From Fusarium oxysporum f. sp. lycopersici 4287 (lineage: Eukaryota; Ascomycota; Sordariomycetes; Hypocreales; Nectriaceae), in contig NC_030997.1 of assembly GCF_000149955.1 (NCBI RefSeq), forward strand, positions 1,906,714-1,970,713: DNA of 64,000 nt, given 5' to 3'. The notes beneath the pieces were generated by a model, which was given only the letters and a program-made list of their open reading frames with translations, searched no databases and had not been told where the DNA came from. The translations under genes were made by a program, and so were the position numbers. This document shows, piece by piece, positions 45,374-55,919 of this stretch (its first letter is position 1; each line of letters starts with the position of its first letter).

Positions 45374-46288
45374 ATGGAGTTTCCCAGGAGCCTCGACGTC
45401 TACAGAGACGACAACCTCATCATCCAGGATTTTGACGGCATATTTGCTCTCCCACGTCCGCTGCCACCTCTTTCCACTGACACACTTGTCAAATGCATTT
45501 TCGACGCCTACAGGAACAGTACCAAGGTGCGCCTCATGGCCCTCACCGACATCACTCCTTCCCTCTGCGTCGTAGGCCCGATTGAGAGTATTGAAGCTGG
45601 CATGGTGGCGATGGTGGTTGCCTCAGAAGTGGAGTACTACAAACTGTTGAGGAGCAATCCAGGAGATGGTCAGCCGCGATCAGACTCTTTGTCGATTTTT
45701 TCCCTATACAAGGATTCGTTTGACTTGATCGAGAATGCCGGGACTGTTATTTTGGCGTGGAGATTCTATGGTGTGGGTGATTCTCCTTTCATGGATCGCC
45801 AGGGCAAGGTGTTGCCTCTCAGAGCTAATACACATCCAGATCGCTCCTATCCATCTCGGCAGTCTTCGACTCCACAGGGTGAGAATAATGATGCAGCCGA
45901 AATCAAGACTCTAAGACTTGAACTAGGACAGGCAAGAGCTGAGGCGCTGAACAACAGGATCCTCAAGGAGTACATGCAGGCGAAGTGGTTGGCAACCATT
46001 CGTGATGTCGAAGATCAAGTAAGTGAGAGACGTACCGCCGAGCTGATCAAGAGGTGTATTATGAAAAGGTTTGAACAGGCGCAGAAGAAACATGGGAAGC
46101 GGCAAAAGATCGTTAGGTTGGCCACGGAGAAGCATGTTGACAGCAAGGCGGAAGAGATGACCAATGATAAGGATGAGGAAGCAACGATACCGTTTACAAA
46201 GTATGACTATGATGTTTTCGTAAAGACTTTGTTCGCTGCTGTTCATGCGATCCAGAAGGATGAGGAGAAAGTGGTGAAGGGGGAGTAA
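45374..46288 (+). CDS. Coiled-coil orphan protein, intact copy
   Basis: Single exon, 304 residues from the ATG at 45374; the longer open frame starts at TTG and is not used. The N-terminal half is a compact domain with TLVKCIFDAYRNSTKVRLMA, a central VVASEVEYYKLL strand and VILAWRFYG followed by SPFMDRQGKVLPL. The C-terminal half is a long coiled coil rich in Lys, Glu and Arg (about residues 170-280). A second, broken copy of the same architecture lies about 8 kb away at 54066-55311. No known domain is recognised. The first half resembles neither a kinase nor a nuclease that I can name. Confidence 0.7.
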   Translation: MEFPRSLDVYRDDNLIIQDFDGIFALPRPLPPLSTDTLVKCIFDAYRNSTKVRLMALTDITPSLCVVGPIESIEAGMVAMVVASEVEYYKLLRSNPGDGQPRSDSLSIFSLYKDSFDLIENAGTVILAWRFYGVGDSPFMDRQGKVLPLRANTHPDRSYPSRQSSTPQGENNDAAEIKTLRLELGQARAEALNNRILKEYMQAKWLATIRDVEDQVSERRTAELIKRCIMKRFEQAQKKHGKRQKIVRLATEKHVDSKAEEMTNDKDEEATIPFTKYDYDVFVKTLFAAVHAIQKDEEKVVKGE

Positions 46289-47277
46289 GTGTTTTGGGTG
46301 AGAATAGTGGGGTATATTACAGGATTGGATGGTGGGCATTGTTGACGAGAAGAGAAGGATTATGAGGGTAAATTGCTCTGGTTGATATTGAGGGCGTGAG
46401 GAATTTCTCTTTGACAGAAATACTTGTGGACTTTGGGGGGTATAGTGTCGGCTTTCCTTGGTAGTTGGCCCATTATCAGACATTGTATTTGTAGCACGTA
46501 AGAATGGATTTAAATGTTATTACTTGAGGATTGGTTTGTTCTGCTTGAAGGTGAGGATGAATGCCTTTACAGGACGGCGCTGACAACTGAGATGCATTCG
46601 TCTATTACTTCGAAAAGAAAAAGGCTGGGTCCAAATTGTTTTACCCTAGCGTCGCCAAAGTATCTTTGTTCCGGATACTTATTGTGCATTTCACTTGTTT
46701 CAGCCTACAGTCCTAAGGTTTGTCGCCATCCATGGGGTGAACAAGTGCAATAAGGAATGCTGTGATGAATTATCACTTGATGCAAAAAATGGGTTAATAG
46801 TGATGTAAACGCCGTGGCAACATGTAAGACGTTCCGCGTTGGTACTGTTAAAGGAATGGGTCCAGGACACGTACGCGATTCCTTGAAGAAATGGAGTCTT
46901 GAAAAATTCCAGCGATCTACAGGGTAGTCTATATACCATAGAATTAATCATGCCACATCTATCTCACAGATGTCAGGTGTACAGCATGAGCGCCGCACTT
47001 TGAATCACGGCTTATTTGCTGTCAGACACGACCATTATTGGCACTACTCGTTAGTATCTGCTGGCTGTTTAAACATTTACATCAGAGACATCGACCAGAA
47101 ATTGACCAATTGAACCTTTTTGTCTGCGTGATTGAATTGAGAAGAGGGATAGGCGGCTGGATCTTGTCATGTGATCCTTTGGACTGATTGGCTGAAAACC
47201 GCCCAGCTCCAGGATGAGAATGTCAGCCTGTCCTCAACCAACCTCCTCACCTCTCTACCCCTCTATAGCCCAACAAG
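46289..47277. other. Gene-free stretch
   Basis: No supported gene; short frames on both strands lack motifs. It contains the upstream region of the kinase-like gene. Confidence 0.5.
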
Positions 47278-48271
47278 ATGGATGTGGCTTCAGAGGAGCC
47301 AGCACCGCCTCATTGGAGGGAGATTAAATTCAGCTTCAGTAGCCAAGATACTGACTCGGAGTTGGTGGTAATGTGCAACTACCGCCAGTTCATTATTTCC
47401 GCCTCCGCAGACAGCTTCTCCCAGTCTCCGGCCCTGAAAAGCAAATATTTGTTCTTTTTAGAAGTTGCCGACAACTACGAGCTCGATGGGTACACTCTTG
47501 AAGACCTTTACGACTGGATTATCGAACCACTTTTACCTAAATTCAGACAGCTGCCAGAGATAACTTCAACTTTGACACTACAACACTTTCTTTTCCCTGG
47601 AGACGGACAAATATGCCATCCGAGGGGATGGAGAACAGCTAGTTGTTATTCCGTCTAACGATAGCAGCGACATAACCCCCATATTCGGCATCCCACTACC
47701 AGAAGAGAAATGCGCGACTTGGCCTCATTATCATCCGAAGGACGTTCAACTGCCCAAGAAGAGGAACACTCACGGACCACCATCATATACACCATCCAGA
47801 GTTCTCTTAAAGAACAGAAAGGGCGCCTTTTTCAAGCCCATGAGGTGTGGAGACCAGAAATCATTTATGAACGAGCTTGATAAATACCAGAGCATACGCG
47901 ATGCCCACCTAGACGAGTCGCTTCTAATCTCACAACTCATTGGCCTGGTTCGAGATCAGACTGGCCAAGCTTTTGGCTTGCTCTTGAACTATATCGACTG
48001 CGGTCACAGAATCTTGCTCTGCGCAGCACAACCGGATACATCGAGGGAGCTCAGACCAACATGGGCTCAGCAACTGCATGCTGCTGGTATTGTCTGGGGC
48101 GATGCGAAACCCGATAATGTCCTTGTCGACCAAAAGAACGATGCATGGCTGATTGACTTTGGTGGAGGGTATACGAATGGCTGGGTGTCTAAGGAGCTAT
48201 CGGGTACTGTAGAGGGCGATTTGCAGGCGTTGAAGAAGATAAATGAGTTCTTATTCCAGGGTAGTCTGTGA
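47278..48271 (+). pseudogene. Kinase-like gene with a frameshift
   Basis: The ATG at 47278 opens a frame ending at 47658, but near 47595-47597 (a CCC run) the family-like sequence moves by one base into the frame that ends at 48271 (ETDKYAIRGDGEQLVVIP, then the kinase-like part). The C-terminal part has the atypical-kinase signature of this fungal family: a catalytic loop LHAAGIVWGDAKPDNVLVD (HRD replaced by WGD), the DFG equivalent AWLIDFGGGYT and SGTVEGDLQALKKI. The segment between TWAQQ and LHAAGI is shorter than I would expect from the family, as if about nine residues were lost. No intron signal bridges the shift. It is either a pseudogene or carries a sequencing error. If repaired it would be a cytosolic protein kinase-like protein of unknown target. 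Confidence 0.6.
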
Positions 48272-48370
48272 GTCACAGATCGCAATCCACTGGTCGAGAT
48301 CACAGTCTCTTTATTACAATTGGAAGGGATTTATTACGAGAAGTGTCGGACTCGTTATTGCTTTAGATTA

Positions 48371-48667
48371 CTAAAAATTATCTACAAGATCGGAGACGGA
48401 GAGATTAGAAAGGCCGACCCACTGAGACGTAGTCCTACTAGCCTTTCGTCCCATTGCTTTCGCTTGTTCCAAAAAGTCATTCTTGGGATGAGATGAATAT
48501 TTTTGTAAAGGCAATGCTCGGAGCCGGAAGATTATGTTTCGCGAATGCGGGGTTTGAGACTTCAACAATTGGTCAAGCAGTAATCCGTCAGCACTAACTT
48601 CAATGCACCTTTGATAATCCCGTCCTTGAAAACTGTTGCCTTGATATAAATCCGTAAACTCCGACAT
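48371..48667 (-). CDS. Small orphan protein
   Basis: Single exon, 98 residues from the ATG at 48667. Composition is protein-like, with a Leu-rich LLLDQLLKSQTPHSRN segment, a basic middle and a hydrophobic-charged end (LSNLSVSDLVDNF). No signal peptide or known motif. It lies only 94 bp from the divergent hydrolase gene at 48762, so they could share a promoter. The evidence is size, ATG and composition only. Confidence 0.35.
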   Translation of the reverse strand: MSEFTDLYQGNSFQGRDYQRCIEVSADGLLLDQLLKSQTPHSRNIIFRLRALPLQKYSSHPKNDFLEQAKAMGRKASRTTSQWVGLSNLSVSDLVDNF

Positions 48668-48761
48668 CTTCGACTAATGATGCAAAAAAGCACCATCTGC
48701 ATCTTAACAAAGGTGGGGTGAGCCCCATGAGCTTTCACTCAAACTACCACACAATCACACC

Positions 48762-50405
48762 ATGCCGCCTGTTGAACGCGGTTGGATCACCTTCTTCGTC
48801 GACCGCGTCTTCGGCTGGTGGTCCGGCTTACCTAGAGAAACAAGCAGCTACACAACTGAATTCATCCAAATCCCAATCGGAGATGTGAAACTCGCCGCAA
48901 ATCTATATCAACCAACCACTTCCCCTCGCGGCACGATTCTCATCCGTACGTCCTATGGTATCGCACCGCTCATGGCTCTTGGAAACGCACGTATGTTTGC
49001 TTCCCGAGGTTACCAGGTCTTACTCGCCGCTTGTAGAGGCACAGATCCTTCTGACGGTCAGGACGTCGTACCTGCAGTTCATGAAGCAGAAGATGGTCTT
49101 GCGACTGTTGCTTGGATGCGTGAACAGCCTTGGTATACGGGATCTTTTGCTACTTACGGAGGATCTTACCTTGGACATACCCAGTGGGCTATTCTGACCG
49201 ACCCACCGCCGGATATGAAGGCTGCTATCATCAGTACTGGCCCAGTCGACTTTGGTGCCTTTACTTGGGGCACTGGAGCGATGGAAACACATATGATCGC
49301 CTGGGCAGCCTTGATGACTGCTCCGAAGCGGGGTATCACTCCTGGTTTGCCATATATCAGGAAGCTACCTCAAACACTGCAGCCTGTGTACGATTCTCTG
49401 CCTCTCATGGATGGTATAAAGGGCCATTTGCAGAATAAGGAGCCCCCGTGGCTGGAAGAATTAATCAGTCAAAGTGATACGTCCACTCCGTTTTGGTCGA
49501 GGGCTGATCAGAGTGTCGCACTGCAAAAGGCCAAGATTCCGATCTTGCAGTCTACAGGGTGGAACGATAGCGTTCTGCCGATGATTTTGAACCAGCACAG
49601 CGGTTTAGTGGAACAAGGAGCACCGGCCTTTCTGACCATCGGTCCATGGTCACACCTTGGCTCACAACGAGGTCCAACGTTGATTGAAGGTTTACAGTTC
49701 TTTGATTACTATCTCGCCGGTCGCGGCACCGCTCCTAGAGCATCGCCATGTCGAGTTTTCGTTACAGGCTTGAATGAATGGCGAGATCTGACCAGCTGGC
49801 CACCGCCCGCTTCGTCCACGCGAGACTTCTTCTTATCCCCAAACGCCCTCAGCAAAGAACAGCCTGAGCAAGCATCAAGTTCAAGTTTCACATTCAAACC
49901 TAATGACGCAACTCCTCCTATTGGTATGCCTCGGCCTTTCGACGATGTCCAGCCCACAAACTACAATGACACTCAGCTCGCACAACGCTCCGATGTTGCG
50001 GTCTTCGATACCCCACCACTCGAGAGTGATATAGAAGTCTGCGGCAAACCATTGATCGAACTTCATCATTCCACCGATAATCCACACGCTGATATTCTAG
50101 TTCGGCTTAGCGAAGTCGATAGCAGGGGAAAGTCTACCCGCATAAGTGATGTTTACAAAAGACTAGATCCTACAAGAGGTCCTGAGCCGCTGAGTCTTGT
50201 GTTGGTGGATTGCGCGCATGTTTTCCGCAAGGGAATGAAGATCCGTGTGATCATCGCCGGTGGTGCACATCCAGCTTATTTGCGCAACCTCGGAACGGGG
50301 GAAAACCAGGCGTACGGGGCGACGACCAAACCGGCAGTTCACACGATTCATCATTCTAAAGACGCTGTGTCAAGACTAACTCTCCCCGTCACGGCTCGAA
50401 ATTAA
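48762..50405 (+). CDS. CocE/NonD-family alpha/beta hydrolase (S15-like)
   Basis: Single exon, 547 residues, the normal length for this family. The alpha/beta-hydrolase core begins at GTILIRTSYG; the nucleophile elbow is YGGSYLG with Ser135, the acid is Asp269 in TGWNDSVLP and the His is His298 in IGPWSHLG. The C-terminal third is the jelly-roll domain of the X-Pro dipeptidyl-peptidase (S15)/cocaine-esterase group (VCGKPLIELHHSTDNPHADI, then a KGMKIRVIIAGGAHP-like end). There is no signal peptide, so it is probably cytosolic. Members hydrolyse esters, amides or acylated small molecules. The substrate is not indicated. The start is at a good CACCATGCC context. Confidence 0.92.
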   Translation: MPPVERGWITFFVDRVFGWWSGLPRETSSYTTEFIQIPIGDVKLAANLYQPTTSPRGTILIRTSYGIAPLMALGNARMFASRGYQVLLAACRGTDPSDGQDVVPAVHEAEDGLATVAWMREQPWYTGSFATYGGSYLGHTQWAILTDPPPDMKAAIISTGPVDFGAFTWGTGAMETHMIAWAALMTAPKRGITPGLPYIRKLPQTLQPVYDSLPLMDGIKGHLQNKEPPWLEELISQSDTSTPFWSRADQSVALQKAKIPILQSTGWNDSVLPMILNQHSGLVEQGAPAFLTIGPWSHLGSQRGPTLIEGLQFFDYYLAGRGTAPRASPCRVFVTGLNEWRDLTSWPPPASSTRDFFLSPNALSKEQPEQASSSSFTFKPNDATPPIGMPRPFDDVQPTNYNDTQLAQRSDVAVFDTPPLESDIEVCGKPLIELHHSTDNPHADILVRLSEVDSRGKSTRISDVYKRLDPTRGPEPLSLVLVDCAHVFRKGMKIRVIIAGGAHPAYLRNLGTGENQAYGATTKPAVHTIHHSKDAVSRLTLPVTARN

Positions 50406-51111
50406 TCCTGCTTTTGGCCTGGCTGTTCGCAACCGTGGCAATGGTAAAGCTGCAGTTGAGGGACCGGTTCAAGCCGGATATCTCTACTCAAGAAGGCCAC
50501 CATCGGGGTATAAATGTGAGATCTGCAGGATCACCTGGCTACGGAGAATGAAGATTGAAATTCGCGGCATCAACTAGGACGACTATCCTTACTGGATTCT
50601 TTATAATAGGGGCATGAATATTTACAGAGATCTCCGGAATCGGTGCCAGGCGCAGTGAACTGGTGCTAGGAGTGGCTGGTTCGGTCATCTCAGGACAGAG
50701 AGTATTTTGCAGATCTGCACGAATAGTAAGACATCTATCTAAAACATGCGACAAATTGACATCCTGCGAAATCTGAATGGATGGCCCAATTGTGGAGCAA
50801 ATTAGTGAGTGACGTATATATTGCCAAATAATACACTTTGCACTATCGCATACTGGCACTGTAATTCATGTGATTTTGCCGATTAGCCGTTGAGCAAACC
50901 CTAATCCTTTTACCTATGACATAGTGCTCGTCATAAAAACCATATTCACGTCATTGCTGACAGTTCTCAGCTGAAAGATTCCCAAGATAATAACTAGAGT
51001 CGTATATAAAACTTCGCAGAGTTTCTTCGGATTCATTTACTCTTGACCAGCACCAGACCCAGCGGTTAATCAACACCCTTCCGGCAAGATAGAAACTCAA
51101 CAAAAGACATC
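50406..51111. other. Gene-free stretch
   Basis: A minus-strand frame at 50539-50859 begins at GTG and is not supported. The right end holds the promoter of the small gene at 51112. Confidence 0.45.
51003..51010 (+). promoter_or_regulatory. TATA box of the small three-exon gene
   Basis: A perfect TATATAAA lies about 102 bases before the ATG at 51112, a standard fungal spacing. Together with the CT/CA-rich leader it suggests a strongly regulated promoter. Confidence 0.55.
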
Positions 51112-51418
51112 ATGCCCGAGACAAAAGGCCAAGGAGTAAGCATTTCCATTAGATCCATCACAATCAACATTCACCTTACTGATCGATTACAGGAAAAGAA
51201 GGATCAGTCAGCGCCACCACCTCAACCCAAAGAAGCGCATGAACATGAAGAGGTTTGTTTTATCTATTACCCGCAAGTCTTTACTTAAGCATACCTAACA
51301 GTCTCAACAGCATCATCATGGTAAAGACTTTGCAAAAAGGGCTGGCCACGCAATCACTTTTGGTGCAGGTGCCACTATTGGATCAGACGCCGTAAATGGG
51401 GTTATTAAAAACCTGTAA
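51112..51418 (+). CDS. Small three-exon His-rich protein
   Basis: Exons 51112-51135, 51193-51252 and 51302-51418 give only 66 residues. The introns (57 and 49 bp) have good donors and acag acceptors, and both fall between whole codons. The protein has a polar, charged start (MPETKGQG, EKKDQSAPPPQPKEAHEHEE), a His cluster (QQHHHGKDFAKRAG) and a small Gly/Ala-rich C-terminal half (ITFGAGATIGSDAVNGVIKNL). The C-terminus could be a short amphipathic or membrane-associated helix. No known family. Three well-formed exons in such a short gene strongly argue that it is real. Confidence 0.65.
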
Positions 51419-51592
51419 TAGCAGTGACATTAACTCTGTCTTTCCATAACCCATCTGATAAGATAGTCTAAATGTATCCAAGCGCCAAGAACTTGCAGTA
51501 ACGATTTGTAAACCAGATAATTATAATAGATATCAATAACATCGAATTACTACTGACTAAAGTGTTTTATTATGTTTATAAATACCGGATAG

Positions 51593-53165
51593 CTACGGAA
51601 ACAGCGGTATCTCATCTACGCTCTTCAAGATCCGACTTGCTTCTGTCATGGCCCTCTTCTCTTTCGTCCTCACTCCATTCTCAAACCCTTCCCTCAAACT
51701 TATCGCCGCTCGCCTCGGTCTCGCAACACGAAGTCCAGAATTCCTCGTCATCTCAACGTCAGCCACCCACTGCACAACCTCCTCCTCTTCCGCCTTGATC
51801 TCTTGGTCCAATGTCCTTTCACAATGCGACCCAAATGCGAATATCCGCCCAAATGATGTAGGAAACACTTTGTGCAGAAACAGTCGAACTGTTGGCAAGC
51901 ATGGGGCTGCGATACTGACAGAGCTTTCTATTCCGGCCCATACCATTAGGTCCATGTAGTCCCATGTTATGTTGTTGGAATGGCCGTAGAGAACGTTGTA
52001 TCGCATTTTGAGACAGCTTGCAACGAGGACGACGACTCCGAGACTGAACATCAAGACGATGCCGAGTTTTCGACGGAAGGTTGATTTCGCTATCAATGTA
52101 AGCTTGCATCCTCTCAACACGTGGCTGGACATACTTTTCCATATGAGCGGTATTGGAAGCACCAGCACAACGACATCAAAGATGATATTGGTGATGTTGA
52201 TTGACCATTGCAGTTTGTTCAAGTCCATGCACCAAACGTCGACATCTTCTCCACCAAATCGATCCCAGTTCCATCGTATTGGTGCGCACTGGAAGATGTT
52301 CAGTGACATGAACACGCCTGTGCTGAGACTGACGGTGAGAATGCATGCCCAGCATAATTGGCAGAACAAGGTATAAACGTGGCACAGACGAATATAAAAC
52401 AGGATTATTGTGACTTTAGTCATTCCGAGAAGTAGAGTGTAGACAGGGCAGTCAATCCAGAAGAGCTTGTCAAGTTAGCTTTAAACGACTGAGACGCGGA
52501 GGCAGTGTATAGTACCTTGAGTGCATGGGATAGATCATCGGCGTTGACCCACCAAATATCCTGCCCAAATGCCGACATCAACGCTGCAATGCATCAGTCA
52601 GTTTCTCAGCATATGACTCGGTTCTTACCATGGTGTCCAATGCCAAAGTATACGATGTAAATAACCAGAGAAGTGAATGAAAGCCAATCTTCGGGCGAAA
52701 TTTTTCGGACAATGAATAGTTTTGTGTAAACGCGAATGACTGCACAAAGGATGCAAAGAATGTGTATGGAAAGGTAAGGCCAGGCGTCATTCCGTCGATC
52801 TCGTAGTGGTCGCTCGCATGTTTGGTCGAGATATCGCAACGAAGCTGGGACAGTCAATCTATGGTGGCCAGAATCCGATTTCGGTCTATTACGTACCGAA
52901 GACTTGTGGAACCTTGCAATGGCTCTTGAGGCAGGGTATCAAGTCATTCTGAAAGGTAGTGGAGGTACAGAAGCAACTCAGCTCATTGCAGGCCGGGCTG
53001 ATCAACGTTCGGAAACATATTTGCTACTCAAATCAGCAACAAGTATTACAAGGTGAACTTATCACAAACCGCGCATTCAGCAAGACTCGCGTCAAGAGTT
53101 GAAGTGCTGCCCAGGCCAGTAAATGCAAACAAACTAACCAGCGCAGATAAAACGCCTGCCCTCAT
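51593..53165 (-). CDS. CFEM-domain seven-helix receptor (Pth11-like)
   Basis: Five exons, 53165-53050, 52997-52897, 52844-52629, 52583-52516 and 52465-51593, give 457 residues; introns are 45-52 bp and all keep frame. Residues 1-19 are a signal peptide. Residues 31-66 are a CFEM-like extracellular domain with Cys at 31, 34, 42, 47, 49, 61 and 66; the classical domain has eight, so one may be lost. Seven helices follow, with a rhodopsin-domain core (LKLFWIDCPVYTLLLG, then FQCAPIRWNW and IIFDVVVLVLPIPLIW). The long Lys/Glu-rich tail is cytoplasmic. Pth11 of the rice-blast fungus, the best-known member, is needed for surface sensing. The stretch CKLTLIAKSTF near residue 290 could be an unspliced small intron; I left it in. 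Confidence 0.85.
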
Positions 53166-54065
53166 TGCAAGAGGCGCATCTCAAAACGGACATAGAGTTG
53201 AAGAGAACAAGCGAAGCTCAGAGGACCAGGGCCAGGGAATGGGGACACAAAAAGGGGAGAGGGGCGATGGAGATCGTTTTAGTGAGACAATCTTGGTGCA
53301 TGTGCTGGGTCCCAGGCTTTCGGCAGTGGATTTTCCTGGGTGACGATCCTGGCCAAGCGTCTTTGCGAGCCGGTATCCGAGGATGAATAAATGTCTGAGC
53401 GTATCGGCAAAAGAATGGCTATTGGAGCTTTAAAGTCCAAAAGGGTTCAACTATGCCTCTTAGCTCAGGATAGCTAAGGAACAATTTCTCACGAGTGATT
53501 CGTTTCATCAATTGCGATTGGTCGAGAAAGTTGCAGTGTCGATGAAACACTGAGTCGTGGCGTTGCTTGAGTTTGCACTTAAGACTGCTAGACCTACGCT
53601 AATGGGATAGCTCGAGTCATGACAACGATACTTCACGTGGGAATTACTCCGAAGCGCAAATCATGTGCGTCATCGCATATAATAATGGTATCGAGTCAAG
53701 AGACTCTGTTACTTCATATGGCGGGTTATACTCTCAACAAAGTGGAATAAGTAAATGAAGAGAGTCATCGAGGACCTGGGACTTGTGTTTTATTAAGCGC
53801 AGGTATATAATAAATACTGGAATGAATAAGAAAGCTTAATAAGTAAATGTCATCTTAGTTCTTAGGATATATAATATAATAATATTATAATTTAGTTAAA
53901 GGACGTAATATTAAGATTTTATACTTTTTTGTTTTATGTGCCTTAATATCTTAACTCTGTAGTAAGGCTTTCTAGTACTAAATAGTTTCTTATGGCCAGA
54001 AGTGACGAGACATTCTAAGGCTGTCCTGAGCCATCGTTTGAGATCCAGATCCAATTACGTATTCA
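53166..54065. other. Gene-free, partly very AT-rich stretch
   Basis: Upstream region of the CFEM receptor gene. From about 53800 to 53990 the sequence is extremely AT-rich with tataata runs, as in a RIP-decayed repeat, but no ends or coding remains could be seen. Confidence 0.45.
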
Positions 54066-55311
54066 TTACTGCAAAAGGTTCTGCTCTGCTGCTTCCATCT
54101 TCTCCTCCGCTTCAAATATCGCCATGTGTGCCTTCTCTATCTCAACGTACCCTTCTTTCATTTCACCAGCAATCTTCAAAAGACGTCGAGATTGGCCGTT
54201 GCTAGCATACTCGGTTTCGTAGCGCTCGTGCAAATGATCTGAGTCGCTTAACGCGCTGGCTAAGTCGAGCTTTCTTTATAGCATGGCGGCCTTGAGCTGG
54301 AGGTAGTTCGACCTCCTTTTTTCAGCAGAAAGAGACATCTTATTAAGTAACCCTTCCAAAAGTTCAGATGATGCAAACTCGCGAAGACGCAGAATCTTAT
54401 CTTCGAGGTCTTGCGGCTTCTTGTTATCAGCTGCTGCATGACTCTTTGCTGAGTGCTGATCCTTCTTTCCGAGGTTATAAACAACCTCCCAACCCTTCAC
54501 CTTCTGTATAGAAAGCTGAGTTCTTTTACGTTTTCCTGGACAATCTTGCGAGATCGTTGTAGTTGGTCAGCACTTCTCGAGGCAGCTTTGCGCAGACGTT
54601 GCACTTCGTTAGAATGCCGCATGCAGAGCCGTAATTCTTCAGTTTCTTGCTGTTTGAGTCTCTTCTTGAGTTCCAAACTGTGCTTTCGTAAGTCAGATAT
54701 AGCACTGTCTACAACAGTGTCTCCCAGTTCTTCTGGGCTCTTGTGAGGAGGGCGTTCTATAATCAGCAAAGTGCTCCCGCATGATCCATAAAGGGTATTG
54801 CTTCCTCACAGTGCGGTCGCCAGGCTAGAACCTTGTAGCCCGCTACTTCAACTGCGCTCAAGGCATCAAGTGCACACTTATCATCGATTTTTCCACCAGA
54901 CAGAGGGGTTTCAACGGCAACATCGTCGCGAAGGAGCAAATCATATTGAAACCAAGGAACGACAACAAGTTCATAGTCACCCTTAAGGATTGCGTCTAAG
55001 TCATTGGACGCAAACCAGTCAGAGAAGCCTAGCTTAGGTGACATGCGTACGGCAAGCGCATGGCCCTCATTGGAGTACGCATCAAGCATGCACTTGACAA
55101 TACAGCCACTCGAAAGGGCCTCGCGGCGCTTGGCTCCGTTCATTGTAGGTCTTCCAGTAGATGTAACCGCATCAACTTCATTTGCGGAGGGATTCGGCGC
55201 AGGAGGGGATGTTGTGGCTATTGAGACTCCAATTGAGTGTGTTGATGAATTTGACGGTTTGCGTTGTTGTAGGGAGGCGACTGAATTGAGCACAAGTGGC
55301 TGCTGATTCAC
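54066..55311 (-). pseudogene. Broken paralog of the coiled-coil orphan
   Basis: Same order of elements as the intact gene at 45374: GCIVKCMLDAYS near the start, a hydrophobic YELVVVPWFQYDLLL core, then VLAWRPHCEEAIPFMDHAG, then a long coiled coil. That frame stops at 54763 and the coiled coil continues in another frame (RKHSLELKKRLKQQETEELR) from about 54770, so a one-base shift is likely. A second shift near 54500 leads to KGWEVVYNLGKKDQ. In that frame a TAA at 54278-54276 is followed, without shift, by a coherent tail (LDLASALSDSDHLHERYETE) to a stop at 54066. The open frame's start at 55311 is GTG; an ATG lies at 55143. Three breaks make it a pseudogene. Confidence 0.65.
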
Positions 55312-55919
55312 CTTACATGGTCAATTCCTGAACAACGAACTGTCTACTCTACGAAGCACTGATAACTATACCGAAGGGCAATGTTCAAAAGCTAGTCTGG
55401 TGTTCATTCGACGACATGAGTATTCACATATGAACAAGCTGAGATAACTTTCTTTGAGTAATACTAAATCACATAGCTAATCTGACACAAAACTACCGTA
55501 AAACCCCCGGAAAATAGAACAGTATTATAGATACCTTTTCTACTGAAGATAATAGCAGATCTAATATCTCATGAGATTAATTAGTCAAGATATATGCTTA
55601 TCAGTTCCATAGCCCCATTCCATTTTACTGAGTCTTCACGGTACCCGGAACCAGTGCAGGTTGTCCTAGCTCGACCCTGGCTCTGTCCAATGAGAGGGCT
55701 GGGCCCCGGGGAGTAATATTCTGACGTTAAACCGGGTATCAAAATTAACTAGTCTAAAGATCTACTAAAATAAACTAAACTTACCTGAGTCTTTTCGTCA
55801 CTTAGAATAAGCGACCTAAGTTTTCCCCGCCACGGAACAGACGGCATCTCAATTTCTCCGTATCGTTCGAGCGAACATGAAATGAGTTCTTGGTTATCCA
55901 CAAACCATTCAGCATCATC
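55312..55919. other. Gene-free divergent spacer
   Basis: AT-rich; nothing supported. It contains the upstream region of the F-box-like gene. Confidence 0.5.

Noticed and set aside
53800..53990. Very AT-rich stretch as a possible centromere or origin element
   Set aside because: Too short and without repeats; more likely decayed sequence.
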